Below, piece after piece: positions 36,670 to 46,131 of a DNA stretch of 64,000 nt. The DNA comes from Flavobacterium sp. MFBS3-15 (GTDB lineage Bacteria; Bacteroidota; Bacteroidia; Flavobacteriales; Flavobacteriaceae), in NCBI RefSeq assembly GCF_026107645.2, contig NZ_JAPCHV010000002.1:307891-371890 (forward strand), in the 5' to 3' direction. Made by a program: the position numbers and the translations under genes. Position 1 is the stretch's first letter. Every line of letters begins with the position of its first letter. A model generated the notes under the pieces. That model was not told the DNA's origin, did not search any database, and saw only the letters and a program-made list of their open reading frames with translations.

Positions 36670-38022
36670 ATGCAGCAATTATCCGAACTGAATGCCATAT
36701 CCCCTATTGACGGGAGGTACCGTGGCAAAACCGCATCATTATCCCGTTATTTTTCCGAAGAGGCGCTCATACGCTACCGCGTGCTTGTGGAAATCGAATA
36801 TTTCATTGCCCTGTGCGAACTTCCGTTACCGCAGCTAACCGGTGTGGACAAAAACCTGTTCGGGCAGCTGAGGGAGATCTATAAGAACTTTACAGCAGAA
36901 GATGCGCAGCAGATAAAGGAAATTGAAAAAACTACCAACCACGACGTGAAGGCCGTGGAATATTTCATAAAGAAAGCGTTTGACCAACTGGCGCTTGAGG
37001 CCTATAAGGAATTCATCCATTTTGGCTTAACATCCCAGGACATTAACAATACCGCCATACCGCTTTCTACAAAAGAAGCTTTTGAGGACGTGTACCTGCC
37101 ATCGCTCATTGCCGTGATCGCAAAGCTGAAAGAGCTAAGCGTGGAGTGGGCCAACGTACCCATGCTGGCACGCACGCACGGGCAGCCGGCCTCGCCTACC
37201 CGACTGGGCAAGGAAATAGGAGTATTTGTGGAGCGTTTGGAAGAACAGATGCGCCTGCTGTTCAACATACCGTTTGCAGCAAAATTCGGAGGGGCTACGG
37301 GCAACTTCAATGCGCATTTTGTAGCGTATCCTAAAAACGACTGGAGACAGTTCGGGAATGATTTTGTAGAAGGCACCCTTGGCCTAAAGCACTCCTTCCC
37401 TACTACACAAATTGAACATTATGACCATTTTGCGGCCTTTTTTGACGCATTAAAGCGTATCAATACCATCATTATCGACCTGGACAGGGATATCTGGACC
37501 TATGTGTCGATGGATTATTTCAAGCAAAAGATAAAAGCAGGCGAAATAGGCTCTTCAGCCATGCCGCACAAGGTGAATCCAATTGACTTTGAGAACTCCG
37601 AAGGCAACCTGGGCATCGCCAACGCGATTTTTGAGCACCTTTCGGCCAAGCTGCCGCTATCCAGGTTGCAGCGCGACCTTACTGACAGCACCGTACTGCG
37701 CAACATAGGCGTACCGATGGGGCATACGCTCATCTCTTTCGAAGCCACGCTGAAAGGCCTGAACAAGCTGCTGCTGAATGCCGACAAGTTTGCCGAAGAC
37801 CTCGAGAAAAACTGGGCTGTTGTTGCCGAAGCCATACAGACCATACTGCGCCGCGAGGGCTACCCGAACCCGTATGAAGCACTGAAAGACCTGACGCGTA
37901 CTAATACGATAATCGACCAGAATGCGATACAATCGTTCATCGGTAACCTAAAGGTAAGCGATGCCGTTAAGAAGGAGCTGATGCAGATTACCCCGGCCAA
38001 TTACCTGGGCATACAGCCGTAG
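36670..38022 (+). CDS. purB: Adenylosuccinate lyase
   Basis: This 450-residue enzyme of the fumarase/aspartase superfamily cleaves SAICAR and adenylosuccinate in purine synthesis. It starts MQQLSELNAISPIDGRYRGK. Motifs are TNHDVKAVEYF, HFGLTSQDINNTA, LARTHGQPASPTRLGKE and the signature loop GSSAMPHKVNPIDFENSEGN. The ATG at 36670 is chosen by the family start and because the longer frame crosses the promoter box. It is monocistronic as far as seen. Confidence 0.96.
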   Translation: MQQLSELNAISPIDGRYRGKTASLSRYFSEEALIRYRVLVEIEYFIALCELPLPQLTGVDKNLFGQLREIYKNFTAEDAQQIKEIEKTTNHDVKAVEYFIKKAFDQLALEAYKEFIHFGLTSQDINNTAIPLSTKEAFEDVYLPSLIAVIAKLKELSVEWANVPMLARTHGQPASPTRLGKEIGVFVERLEEQMRLLFNIPFAAKFGGATGNFNAHFVAYPKNDWRQFGNDFVEGTLGLKHSFPTTQIEHYDHFAAFFDALKRINTIIIDLDRDIWTYVSMDYFKQKIKAGEIGSSAMPHKVNPIDFENSEGNLGIANAIFEHLSAKLPLSRLQRDLTDSTVLRNIGVPMGHTLISFEATLKGLNKLLLNADKFAEDLEKNWAVVAEAIQTILRREGYPNPYEALKDLTRTNTIIDQNAIQSFIGNLKVSDAVKKELMQITPANYLGIQP

Positions 38023-38139
38023 GCGAAATCACAAATTGTTAAATCCTGTTTAAATTTCACCACCCCGCTTAACAAGTTTTTCCTACAACGATAAAATTTG
38101 GTATATTGCGGGAAAGGGGAAATTTAAACGGGATTTTTT

Positions 38140-38742
38140 ATGCCAAACAAAATACTGATACTTTTTGCGCATCCGCTGTTCGAAAAATCGAACGCCAACA
38201 ATGTGCTGGTAAAGCACATACCAAAATCCCCAAACATTACCTTTCACGACCTGTACCAGGAGTACCCTGAGTTTGACATTGACATGAAGCGCGAACAGGA
38301 ACTGCTTTATAATCACGACATCATAATTTGGCACCATCCCATGTACTGGTACAGCTGCCCTCCCCTGCTCAAGCAATGGATAGACATCGTACTGGAACAC
38401 GGCTGGGCCTATGGCAGCGAAGGTTTTGCCCTCAAGGGCAAACTCCTTATGCAGGCCATCACGACAGGCGGCAAAAAGGAAAACTATTCACCAACCGGCC
38501 GCGACCGCTTTACCATAGCGCAGTTATTAGAACCCTTTTGCCAAACGGCTATGGTATGCCGCATGCATTACCTTCCGCCCTTTGTGGTACACGGAACACA
38601 CTCTATGGATGAGCAGGGCTACGAGAAGAACGGAAGGCTGTATGCCGATGTCTTAAATTACCTTGAAAACAATGAAATAAACCCTAAGGAACTGGAAGGG
38701 CAACATTACTTTAACGACTGGTTTAAAACTAAAAACAGGTAA
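38140..38742 (+). CDS. kefF: KefF-like NAD(P)H oxidoreductase
   Basis: This 200-residue flavodoxin-fold protein has ILILFAHPLFEKSNANNVLV, then DIIIWHHPMYWYSCPPLLKQW and LMQAITTGGKKENYSPTGRDRF, all typical of the KefF/MdaB group. In enterobacteria KefF activates the KefC antiporter. The gene ends 2 bases before the ATG of a KefB/C-like antiporter, which fits that role. FMN binding and quinone reduction are inferred from the family. Confidence 0.85.
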   Translation: MPNKILILFAHPLFEKSNANNVLVKHIPKSPNITFHDLYQEYPEFDIDMKREQELLYNHDIIIWHHPMYWYSCPPLLKQWIDIVLEHGWAYGSEGFALKGKLLMQAITTGGKKENYSPTGRDRFTIAQLLEPFCQTAMVCRMHYLPPFVVHGTHSMDEQGYEKNGRLYADVLNYLENNEINPKELEGQHYFNDWFKTKNR

Positions 38743-38744
38743 CT

Positions 38745-40634
38745 ATGGCAGAGGGATTCTTTTTTCAGGCGCTCATCTACCTGGCCGCAGCGGTTATCTG
38801 TGTGCCGATAGCCAAAAAACTTGGGCTCAGCTCCATATTGGGCTACCTTTTTGCAGGCATCATAATTGGCCCTTACGTACTGGGCTTCATCGGGCAGGAA
38901 GGACAGGACATCATGCACTTTGCCGAGTTTGGCGTTGTAATGATGCTGTTCCTCATAGGGCTGGAACTCGAACCGCATAAATTCTGGCGCATGCGGCGCA
39001 TCATTATTGGCATGGGCAGCCTGCAGGTACTGGCTACTACAACTGTACTTTTTATTGCCTGCTCGTTCGTACTGCGCTGGCATTGGCAGGAAACCCTGGC
39101 GATCTCGCTGGCGCTCACGCTTTCTTCTACAGCGATTGTGATGCAGACATTAAAAGAAAAAGGGCTTACCAATACATCAATGGGCCGCTCTTCATTCGCT
39201 GTATTGCTGTTCCAGGACATAGCGGTAATCCCTATCATGGCGATACTCCCGCTTATTGCAGGCACCACCGTAGTAAACGAAAGCAATGAACAGTCGCTCA
39301 TATCGCATTTAGGCTGGATACAGGCCCCCATCGTATTGGGAACCATAGGCTTTGTATACCTCGGGGGGCGCTTCATCATCATTCCGCTGCTGCATGTAGT
39401 GGCCCGTACGAGGCTGCAGGAGCTTTTCACTGCCTCAGCGCTTCTGTTGGTTATGAGTGTATCATTCATGATGCAGCTGGTCGGCCTTAGCCCCGCATTG
39501 GGCGCGTTCCTGGCGGGACTGGTATTGGCCAACAGCGAATTCCGCCATGAGCTGGAAGGCGATATAGCCCCGTTCAAAGGTTTGCTTTTGGGATTGTTCT
39601 TTATCGGTGTGGGAGCATCGATCGATTTCCGGCTCATAATGGCCGATCCGGCATTTATCATCATTTTTTCTACCATATTCAACACCATAAAGTTCTTTGT
39701 ACTGCTTATGGTGGGGAAAATCTATAAAAAAAGCTCCGACCAGAATATCCTATTCTCCTTTGCGCTTAGCCAGGCCGGGGAATTCGGTTTTGTGATACTG
39801 TCATTTGCCATACAGCTGGGGCTGATGCAGACAGAACTTGCCAACCAGATGATGGCTGTAATAGCCCTGAGCATGATAGGCACGCCTTTCCTTTTGCTCA
39901 TTAACGAACGCTTCATCGACCCGTTCTTTGGCGTTAAGGAAAAGCAGCCTAAAAACGACTATGACGATATTGATGAGAATAACGATGTGATTATTGCCGG
40001 TTTTGGGAATTTCGGGAGCACTATCGTCCGCCTGCTGAAAACCAACGGCATACCGGCTACCGTACTCGACATGGACAGCGACAGGGTGGATTCGCTCCGC
40101 AAAATGGGCTTTAAGGTGTATTATGGCGATGCCTCGAGGCTGGAGTTGCTCAAAGCCGCCGGTTGCGATAATGCCAAGCTGTTCATTGCGGCGATAGATA
40201 ACCCGCGCGTAAACCTGCAGGTAGTGGAAATGATAAAGAAACATTTCCCAAATCTCAAAATACTGGCGCGTGCACGCAACCGAAGCGATGCCTTTGAGCT
40301 TGTGGATATGGGCGTGCATGACTTTTACCGCGAAAATCTTTACAGCGCCGTGCACCTTGGAGTGGATGCATTGGTAGAACTGGGGCACAGGCGCTATACA
40401 GCCACGCGCCAGGGGCAGCGCTTCATGAAGTATGACGAACAGTCCATACACAGGCTGGCTGAGAAAAGGCACGACAAAAAAGCATTCCTTATGACTGCTA
40501 AAGAAGAGATAGAACTACAGGAGCACCTGCTGAAGAATGACCTGTATGCACAGCTTGGCGCGAACGACCATGCCTGGGAAAGCGCCGACCTTAGGCGGGA
40601 AGCCGAAGATAATAGCGAAAAGAAAGAGGATTGA
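38745..40634 (+). CDS. CPA2 cation:proton antiporter, KefB/KefC-like
   Basis: This 629-residue membrane protein has about twelve hydrophobic segments (for example YLAAAVICVPIAKKLGLSSI, GVVMMLFLIGLELEP, SPALGAFLAGLVLANS). A cytoplasmic TrkA-N nucleotide-binding domain follows from about residue 410 (DVIIAGFGNFGSTIVRLL, VLDMDSDRVDSLRKMGFKVY). This is the KefB/KefC architecture for potassium efflux under electrophile stress. The 2-base gap after the KefF-like gene supports a regulated pair. Whether glutathione, or another thiol, gates it here is unknown. Confidence 0.88.
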   Translation: MAEGFFFQALIYLAAAVICVPIAKKLGLSSILGYLFAGIIIGPYVLGFIGQEGQDIMHFAEFGVVMMLFLIGLELEPHKFWRMRRIIIGMGSLQVLATTTVLFIACSFVLRWHWQETLAISLALTLSSTAIVMQTLKEKGLTNTSMGRSSFAVLLFQDIAVIPIMAILPLIAGTTVVNESNEQSLISHLGWIQAPIVLGTIGFVYLGGRFIIIPLLHVVARTRLQELFTASALLLVMSVSFMMQLVGLSPALGAFLAGLVLANSEFRHELEGDIAPFKGLLLGLFFIGVGASIDFRLIMADPAFIIIFSTIFNTIKFFVLLMVGKIYKKSSDQNILFSFALSQAGEFGFVILSFAIQLGLMQTELANQMMAVIALSMIGTPFLLLINERFIDPFFGVKEKQPKNDYDDIDENNDVIIAGFGNFGSTIVRLLKTNGIPATVLDMDSDRVDSLRKMGFKVYYGDASRLELLKAAGCDNAKLFIAAIDNPRVNLQVVEMIKKHFPNLKILARARNRSDAFELVDMGVHDFYRENLYSAVHLGVDALVELGHRRYTATRQGQRFMKYDEQSIHRLAEKRHDKKAFLMTAKEEIELQEHLLKNDLYAQLGANDHAWESADLRREAEDNSEKKED

Positions 40635-40663
40635 ATATTATTTTTTTAATATTTCTTATAGTA

Positions 40664-40778
40664 GCATTGTGAGCGCAGTTTACGGAGCGCGGCATTTTTC
40701 CTGCGCTATGAGATATTGAAATAAAAAGATTGCTTTAGCTTACCCACGTTGGCCGGGTCGTTCGTCCCCCGCAATGAC
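40664..40778. repeat. GTCATTGCGAG-type palindromic repeats, inverted pair
   Basis: One copy runs 40664-40700 (GCATTGTGAGCGCAGTTTAC then GGAGCGCGGCATTTTTC). A second, in opposite orientation, runs 40726-40778 (AAGATTGC ... GCAATGAC). They lie head to head in the gap between convergent genes and could form a large hairpin. The first copy matches the reverse complement of 30364-30399. Confidence 0.65.
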
Positions 40779-40812
40779 TGCCCTAAATGAGGCAAAAAAT
40801 TAAGTAAAAACA

Positions 40813-42087
40813 CTACAACACCTTCACCAACTCCCCGGTAAGGTTTTTTCTTGAATACTGCTGCAGGCCTATAGGATGCGAACGCAGCGTACCTTTTTGG
40901 TATTCCTCAAAATAACCCGATAGGGTTTGCTTCAGCTTTTCCTTTTCAGAATAGGTAAGAAACACACCTGTGTTGGTGGATTTAATGATGTCCGCAAAGT
41001 CGGCGCCCTCAGGACCTATAGCGATTATCGGCCTTTCAGAGACCATGTATTCAAATAATTTTCCGGGAATGATGCATTTTGTGTCGGGGCTGTCAATTTC
41101 GACTAACAATAGCACCTGTGACTTTCGTTGTTCAGCAATGGCGGTTTCATGCGGCACATAGCCAAGGCTGTTAACATAGCTATCGAGCCCGGCCTCAGAT
41201 ATGGAACGCAGCACCTCCTGGCTTACCGCACCGATGAGCTTAAATTGGAATGCTTCACGGAAAGCCTCATTCTCCCCTATTAATTCTGCCAAAGCTTCCC
41301 ATAATATCTCCGGATTGCGCTCTGAAAGGAAGGAACCAATGTGCGCCAGCGTGAATTTATCATCCAGGGGCTGCTTTTGCACCTTTTCCACATCGTAACC
41401 ATTAGTAATCACATGGATGGGCCTTTGCGTAAGCGCTTCAAATTCTTTCTTAGTGGTTGGGCTGGTCACGATAATGGCATCCGCTGAAGTAAGCACCTGC
41501 TTTTCCAGCGCCTTGTGCTTTTTTTCTGCGGATGCAGACAATTTCAATTCCTTGTGGTAGCCAATGGTTGTCCACGGGTCGCGGAAGTCGGCCAGCCATT
41601 TTACAGAAAGTTTTTCCTGTAGTCGCAGGCCTGTGAGGTGCAGGCTGTGCGGCGGCCCGGTCGTGATGATCGTGTCAATACCGTTTTCCTTGATGTACTT
41701 TGATAAATACGCAACAGAGGGCTTCACCCACAGTACGCGCGCATCGGGGATGAACAGGTTGCCCCTCACCCACAGCAGCATGCGCTGGATGAGCGACTGT
41801 TTTTTCTTATTGGGGATGATGCCCGAACTGATCTTTTTGGTACTGCCTTTGGAGAACATCGAAGCCCATGCATAGGGTTCGGTGATCTTTTGCCTGATGA
41901 TGGTAACATCCGGCCTCACTTCTGCCAGCAGGCCTTTGTCGACCAACGGATAGGTTGGATTTTCAGGAATGTACACCACAGGCTCCACACCATACTCCGG
42001 CAGGTACTTGACGAACTTGAGCCAGCGCTGCACGCCAGGCCCACCCGCAGGCGGCCAGTAGTAGGTTATGATGAGGACTTTTCTCAA
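40813..42087 (-). CDS. Glycosyltransferase (GT-B, family 4-like)
   Basis: This 424-residue protein begins MRKVLIITYYWPPAGGPGVQ, typical of GT-B enzymes for surface polysaccharides. Other motifs are WLADFRDPWTTIGY, VITNGYDVEKV, FTLAHIGSFLSERNP and the sugar-nucleotide region KCIIPGKLFEYMVSERPIIA. It is cytoplasmic. It lies just after the YfhO-like gene on the same strand, separated by 32 bases of repeated words. Acceptor and donor sugars cannot be read from sequence. Confidence 0.85.
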   Translation of the reverse strand: MRKVLIITYYWPPAGGPGVQRWLKFVKYLPEYGVEPVVYIPENPTYPLVDKGLLAEVRPDVTIIRQKITEPYAWASMFSKGSTKKISSGIIPNKKKQSLIQRMLLWVRGNLFIPDARVLWVKPSVAYLSKYIKENGIDTIITTGPPHSLHLTGLRLQEKLSVKWLADFRDPWTTIGYHKELKLSASAEKKHKALEKQVLTSADAIIVTSPTTKKEFEALTQRPIHVITNGYDVEKVQKQPLDDKFTLAHIGSFLSERNPEILWEALAELIGENEAFREAFQFKLIGAVSQEVLRSISEAGLDSYVNSLGYVPHETAIAEQRKSQVLLLVEIDSPDTKCIIPGKLFEYMVSERPIIAIGPEGADFADIIKSTNTGVFLTYSEKEKLKQTLSGYFEEYQKGTLRSHPIGLQQYSRKNLTGELVKVL

Positions 42088-42119
42088 GACTATTAGATGT
42101 AAGACTTTAAGATATTAGA
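42088..42119. repeat. Short word repeat (ATTAGA/TAAGA)
   Basis: ACTATTAGATGTAAGACTTT and AAGATATTAGACTA are direct, degenerate copies of ATTAGA/TAAGAC words filling the gap between two minus-strand genes. Confidence 0.45.
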
Positions 42120-44612
42120 CTACTGCTTGAACTGGGACTGAGACTGAGACTTTTTCTTCGTTTCAAAATAAATACCGCCTGCCAGCAATAACAGCATGCC
42201 TATAAAGCTGAACAACGCGATCTTGCTGCCTGTTTGTACTACCTGCGGTTCAAATTTAAACTCGATGGTATGCCTGCCCGCCGGCACATTCATGGCACGA
42301 AGCACATAATCGGCGCGGAAATGAGGTGCAGGCTTACCGTCGATAAAGGCATTCCAGCCATCGGCATAATACATTTCAGAGAACACAGCCAGCCCTTCGT
42401 TAGCATTGTTGGCGCTATACTTCAGGTAGTTTGGCTTTTCGGTTACCAGCTTTATAGTTGCGGTGCTGTCTGTAGCAAAAGATGTCTTTTTAACGGCATC
42501 GGCAAACTCGGCCTTGTTGATAACGGCAACTTCTTTGGTATTGATTTCTTTAAGTGACTGCAATTCGCCATCGGCATTGTCAACCGCTTTCACTTTATCT
42601 ACAAACCATGCCGAACCGTTGGCAAACGGATTGGTTACGGGTATTTCCCCTTCTTCATTGGCAGGAAGCAGTACATACTTCACATTCAGCATGTCGAGCA
42701 CAGGAACCGGCTTGTTGAACGACAATGTCTGCTGGTCGATCGAGCCTACGATGTTGCTTATGCCCGGTTCTACAATGTAGTTGAACAGTTGCTCGAACCT
42801 GCGCGGCCTTACGGCACTGTATCCGCCTACTGCCTTGTGGAAGTAGGACGTGCGCCCCTGAAGCCTGCCCTGGAAGCTGTACACCCTGTAGTCTGACGTA
42901 TCCTTCAGTATGAATTCGTCGGCTTCTGTTGGCTGGAACGGTGCATCTACATCACGTGCCACCTTGAAATTCTCGGTGTTTACATAATTCCTGTCGATAA
43001 AATACAGGTCGGACACTATTAGTACACCTACCACTATTACCGCTACTGTATTGGATATCTTGCCCTTGATGAACAGCCACAAACCGGCAGCAGCCAATAG
43101 TATGAAGATACCGGAACGCATCAGGTCGGCCGAATACATGTCCTTGCGCTGCTGTACAAGCGCATCGATGAAGCCCGGCAGCTTGCCGAACATTTCGTCG
43201 TATCGTGCATCATTAAGGCCGGAAAAGCTGAACTGCCCCTTGATAAGCATGAGGAACACAAGCGTGCCCAATGCCACGGCTGCCGATACCCACAGGGCTT
43301 TCCATTGTTCTGCCTTTTCTGACTTAAAGAAGGCCTGGAGCCCCATGAACGCCAGCACCGGCATGCACAGTTCCAGTATGACCTGTATGGACGAAACCGC
43401 CCTGAACTTATCGTAAAACGGTACATTATTAATGAAGAAATCCGTTAGTGCCGGGAAGTTCTTGCCCCATGATAGCAGCAATGACACTATCGCACCGGCC
43501 AGGAATGCATATTTAAGCTGCCTTTTGTCAATAATAAGGCAAAGTATCGCCAAAAAGAATATGATGGCCCCAATGTATGCCGGTGCCTCTACTATAGGCT
43601 GTTCGCCCCAGTAAGTGGGCAGGTTTTTTACAAAACCTTCGGCCTGGGCGGGTTCTGCACCAAGGCCAAGCACATATTCGTACATGTGCGAATCCTTGCC
43701 AACATCCTCCCCGTTGCCACCGCCAAAAAGCCTTGGGGCAATAAGGTTAAAGCTTTCAGCCTTGCCATAGCTGTATTCGGTGATGTAATCGTGGTCCATT
43801 GACGAGGTGGTCGTATTTTTGCTGCCGTCCGGATTGGTAGTCAGCTCGCTCTTGCCACGTATACTGGCGTCGGCATACTCAGAAGTTGCCATCAGGTTGG
43901 TAGCGTTCGCCCCCAGTGCCAATAATCCGGCAACCGCAAATACAGCCGCAGAAATGCCCAAGTGCTTGTATTCTCTAGTTTTAATGACGTGTACCGGGTA
44001 ATATAAGTAGATAACAAATAACAGGATCAGCAAATAGTACGTCATCTGGAAGTGGTTGGCGTTGATCTCAAGCGCTGCGGCAACCATGGTAAGCAGCCCG
44101 CCTATGATGTATTCGCGCCTGAAAACCAGCAGCACACCGGCCACGACCATCGGCATATAGGCTATGGCATGGGCCTTGGCGTTATGCCCCACCCCAAGTA
44201 TGATGACCAGGTAGGTAGACAAACCAAAGGCCAGCGCGCCGAAGAAAGCCTTGAGCGGATTCATTTTCAGGGTGCAAAGCAGTATGTAGAAACCGAGGAA
44301 ATACACAAACATATAGTCGGCCGGGCGGGGAAGGAAACGTATGGCGCTGTCCAGTTGCTTGATGTAGTTGTGCGGGTAATTGGCTCCCATCTGGTAGGTA
44401 GGCATACCTCCAAAAGCGCTGTTGGTCCAATACGGTTCTTCACCGGTTGCCTTACGGAAGTCGTTTTGCTCCTTGGCCATGCCTGTATATTGCACAATAT
44501 CCGACTGGAACATTTTCTTGCCCTGCAGTACAGGGTAAAAATAGATGAGCGAAACGGTTATGAAACCGATGATGGCCAGCAAATGCGGGTAAATCCTGTT
44601 CAGGTTCTTCAT
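42120..44612 (-). CDS. YfhO-like polytopic membrane protein
   Basis: This 830-residue membrane protein has a dozen or more hydrophobic segments, an extracytoplasmic loop region (about 260-340) and a large C-terminal soluble beta domain with a last membrane helix (IALFSFIGMLLLLAGGIYF). It resembles the YfhO family, linked in Gram-positive bacteria to glycosylation of lipoteichoic acid. The Bacteroidetes members are uncharacterised. The neighbouring glycosyltransferase supports a role in envelope glycans. The ATG at 44612 (MKNLNRIYPH) is chosen; a frame to 44714 would add an unlikely N terminus. Confidence 0.8.
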   Translation of the reverse strand: MKNLNRIYPHLLAIIGFITVSLIYFYPVLQGKKMFQSDIVQYTGMAKEQNDFRKATGEEPYWTNSAFGGMPTYQMGANYPHNYIKQLDSAIRFLPRPADYMFVYFLGFYILLCTLKMNPLKAFFGALAFGLSTYLVIILGVGHNAKAHAIAYMPMVVAGVLLVFRREYIIGGLLTMVAAALEINANHFQMTYYLLILLFVIYLYYPVHVIKTREYKHLGISAAVFAVAGLLALGANATNLMATSEYADASIRGKSELTTNPDGSKNTTTSSMDHDYITEYSYGKAESFNLIAPRLFGGGNGEDVGKDSHMYEYVLGLGAEPAQAEGFVKNLPTYWGEQPIVEAPAYIGAIIFFLAILCLIIDKRQLKYAFLAGAIVSLLLSWGKNFPALTDFFINNVPFYDKFRAVSSIQVILELCMPVLAFMGLQAFFKSEKAEQWKALWVSAAVALGTLVFLMLIKGQFSFSGLNDARYDEMFGKLPGFIDALVQQRKDMYSADLMRSGIFILLAAAGLWLFIKGKISNTVAVIVVGVLIVSDLYFIDRNYVNTENFKVARDVDAPFQPTEADEFILKDTSDYRVYSFQGRLQGRTSYFHKAVGGYSAVRPRRFEQLFNYIVEPGISNIVGSIDQQTLSFNKPVPVLDMLNVKYVLLPANEEGEIPVTNPFANGSAWFVDKVKAVDNADGELQSLKEINTKEVAVINKAEFADAVKKTSFATDSTATIKLVTEKPNYLKYSANNANEGLAVFSEMYYADGWNAFIDGKPAPHFRADYVLRAMNVPAGRHTIEFKFEPQVVQTGSKIALFSFIGMLLLLAGGIYFETKKKSQSQSQFKQ

Positions 44613-44699
44613 AAAAAGCATGGTTTGTAAAAACGCCGTGAAGATACTTATTTTCCTGATAATTCCTGATAACACAGCGGAATTAATACCTGCCGCCAA

Positions 44700-44724
44700 T
44701 AAAAAACCCTTCACAGGGAAGGGT
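44700..44724 (-). terminator. Terminator of the DUF4834 gene
   Basis: Minus strand: ACCCTTC, loop CCTGT, GAAGGGT, then TTTTTATTGG; 12 bases after the stop codon at 44736. Confidence 0.8.
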
Positions 44725-44735
44725 CAATTTTATAG

Positions 44736-44993
44736 CTACTCTATCTCTTCAAAATCAATGTATTCGCCTACTTTTTTCTTTTCCTTGGGTTTTTCCGCAG
44801 ATGATGTGCCGGACTGCTGCTGGTACTGCTGCTGCATATTTTGCTGCTGGTCATAAAAATTTTGCTGTGCTTTTTTTACCACCTGTTGTACCAGTACCGG
44901 TGCCAACAGCCTGAATGCTATTCTTATAGCATAATAAACCAGTATCAAAATTGCGATCGTCCTTAAAAATCCGCTGAAAGATGCCGTATCCAT
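44736..44993 (-). CDS. DUF4834 family membrane protein
   Basis: This 85-residue protein has one membrane helix (TIAILILVYYAIRIAFRLLA), a Gln-rich stretch (QQQNMQQQYQQQ) and a charged tail ending EYIDFEEIE. This is the layout of DUF4834, a small flavobacterial family of unknown function. It is divergently transcribed from the outer-membrane protein gene, with a TATTTTTG box at 45011-45018, 17 bases before the ATG. Confidence 0.8.
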   Translation of the reverse strand: MDTASFSGFLRTIAILILVYYAIRIAFRLLAPVLVQQVVKKAQQNFYDQQQNMQQQYQQQSGTSSAEKPKEKKKVGEYIDFEEIE

Positions 44994-45010
44994 GTCTCTT
45001 AAAATTTTAC

Positions 45011-45080
45011 CAAAAATAATTAATCTGTCCCTTAAAATTGAATTGCGGCTCTTAAAATAATAATAAATATACTACATTTG
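45011..45080. promoter_or_regulatory. Divergent promoter pair
   Basis: Minus strand: TATTTTTG at 45011-45018 for the DUF4834 gene. Plus strand: TTG (45053-45055), 17 bases, then TACATTTG (45073-45080), for the outer-membrane protein gene. Confidence 0.65.
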
Positions 45081-45120
45081 AAAAACCCAAAATATCCGTC
45101 CAATAAACGAGCCAAACAAC

Positions 45121-46128
45121 ATGATTGTCATAAAAAAAATTTTCGTGCTTGTCACAGCCCTGGCCGCGGCAACGGCAACAGCACAATATACGGATGAGAT
45201 CAACAGCAACAGGCCCGGCAAATCGATGTCGGCATTTGCCGTCGGCGAAACCGTACTGCAGTTCGAAACCGGGATATATGGCATTTGGGAAAAGCACGAC
45301 GTTCTTAATTATGAAGCCAAAGGCGGCGGGTTTGATGCCCAGATTCGCTACGGCGCCTTTATGGAAGAACTGGAATTTGTTGCCGACCTGCAATACCAGA
45401 TTGATGCCTATACCAATGCATTGGAAACCTATATGCGCAACGATTTCCGGCAGGTAACCATAGGGGCAAAATACATGTTTTATGACCCCGACAAAAATTA
45501 TCACCCCGAACCCAACATCTATAGCTGGAAAGTCAACCAAAAGTGGAAGTGGCGTAACCTTATTCCTGCAATGGGCGTTTACGCAGGCGCCAACCTGATA
45601 GGGAAAAACAATCCGTACACCTTCCCTACCGACGGCTTTAGCCCGAAGGTGATGCTGATAACCCACAACCATTTCGGCAAGTGGGTTTTGATCAATAACA
45701 TTATTGCTGACAAAGTAACGACAGATTATCCGAGTTATGGTGTCATTTCTACCATAACACGTGGCTTTAATGCCAAATGGTCAGGTTTCCTGGAGTTCCA
45801 GGGCTACAAGAGCGACTGGTATGCCGACGGCATTTTCCGTACCGGGGCGGCCTACCTGTTCAGCCCCATGATGCAGTTTGATGCTTCCGTAAGTGGCAAC
45901 ATCAAGAACACCCCAATGATATTGTATGGAGGCCTGGGCTTTTCCTGGCGATTTGACGCCGATTACAACGATATTCTCCTGCCCGGAAAAGGTGACCGTG
46001 AAGACGAGCTGAAAAAGGAGCAGGAAAAACAGAAAAAAGATAAAGAAAAGAAAAGGGAAGAAAGGAAAAGGAAACGCCGTGATGCTGTAGTACCGGAACC
46101 TGAACCTGCCCCTGACGGAGGAAAATAA
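45121..46128 (+). CDS. Outer-membrane beta-barrel protein (transporter-like) with charged tail
   Basis: This 335-residue protein has a signal peptide (MIVIKKIFVLVTALAAATAT, then AQ). Amphipathic strands follow (VLQFETGIYGIW, QVTIGAKYMFY, ILYGGLGFSWRFD), resembling the putative MetA-pathway/transporter outer-membrane family. A Lys/Glu-rich stretch (about 290-320) and a proline-rich end EPEPAPDGGK are unusual for a barrel and should lie in the periplasm or outside. The gene is followed 3 bases later by an acetyltransferase gene. Function unknown. Confidence 0.72.
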   Translation: MIVIKKIFVLVTALAAATATAQYTDEINSNRPGKSMSAFAVGETVLQFETGIYGIWEKHDVLNYEAKGGGFDAQIRYGAFMEELEFVADLQYQIDAYTNALETYMRNDFRQVTIGAKYMFYDPDKNYHPEPNIYSWKVNQKWKWRNLIPAMGVYAGANLIGKNNPYTFPTDGFSPKVMLITHNHFGKWVLINNIIADKVTTDYPSYGVISTITRGFNAKWSGFLEFQGYKSDWYADGIFRTGAAYLFSPMMQFDASVSGNIKNTPMILYGGLGFSWRFDADYNDILLPGKGDREDELKKEQEKQKKDKEKKREERKRKRRDAVVPEPEPAPDGGK

Positions 46129-46131
46129 GCG

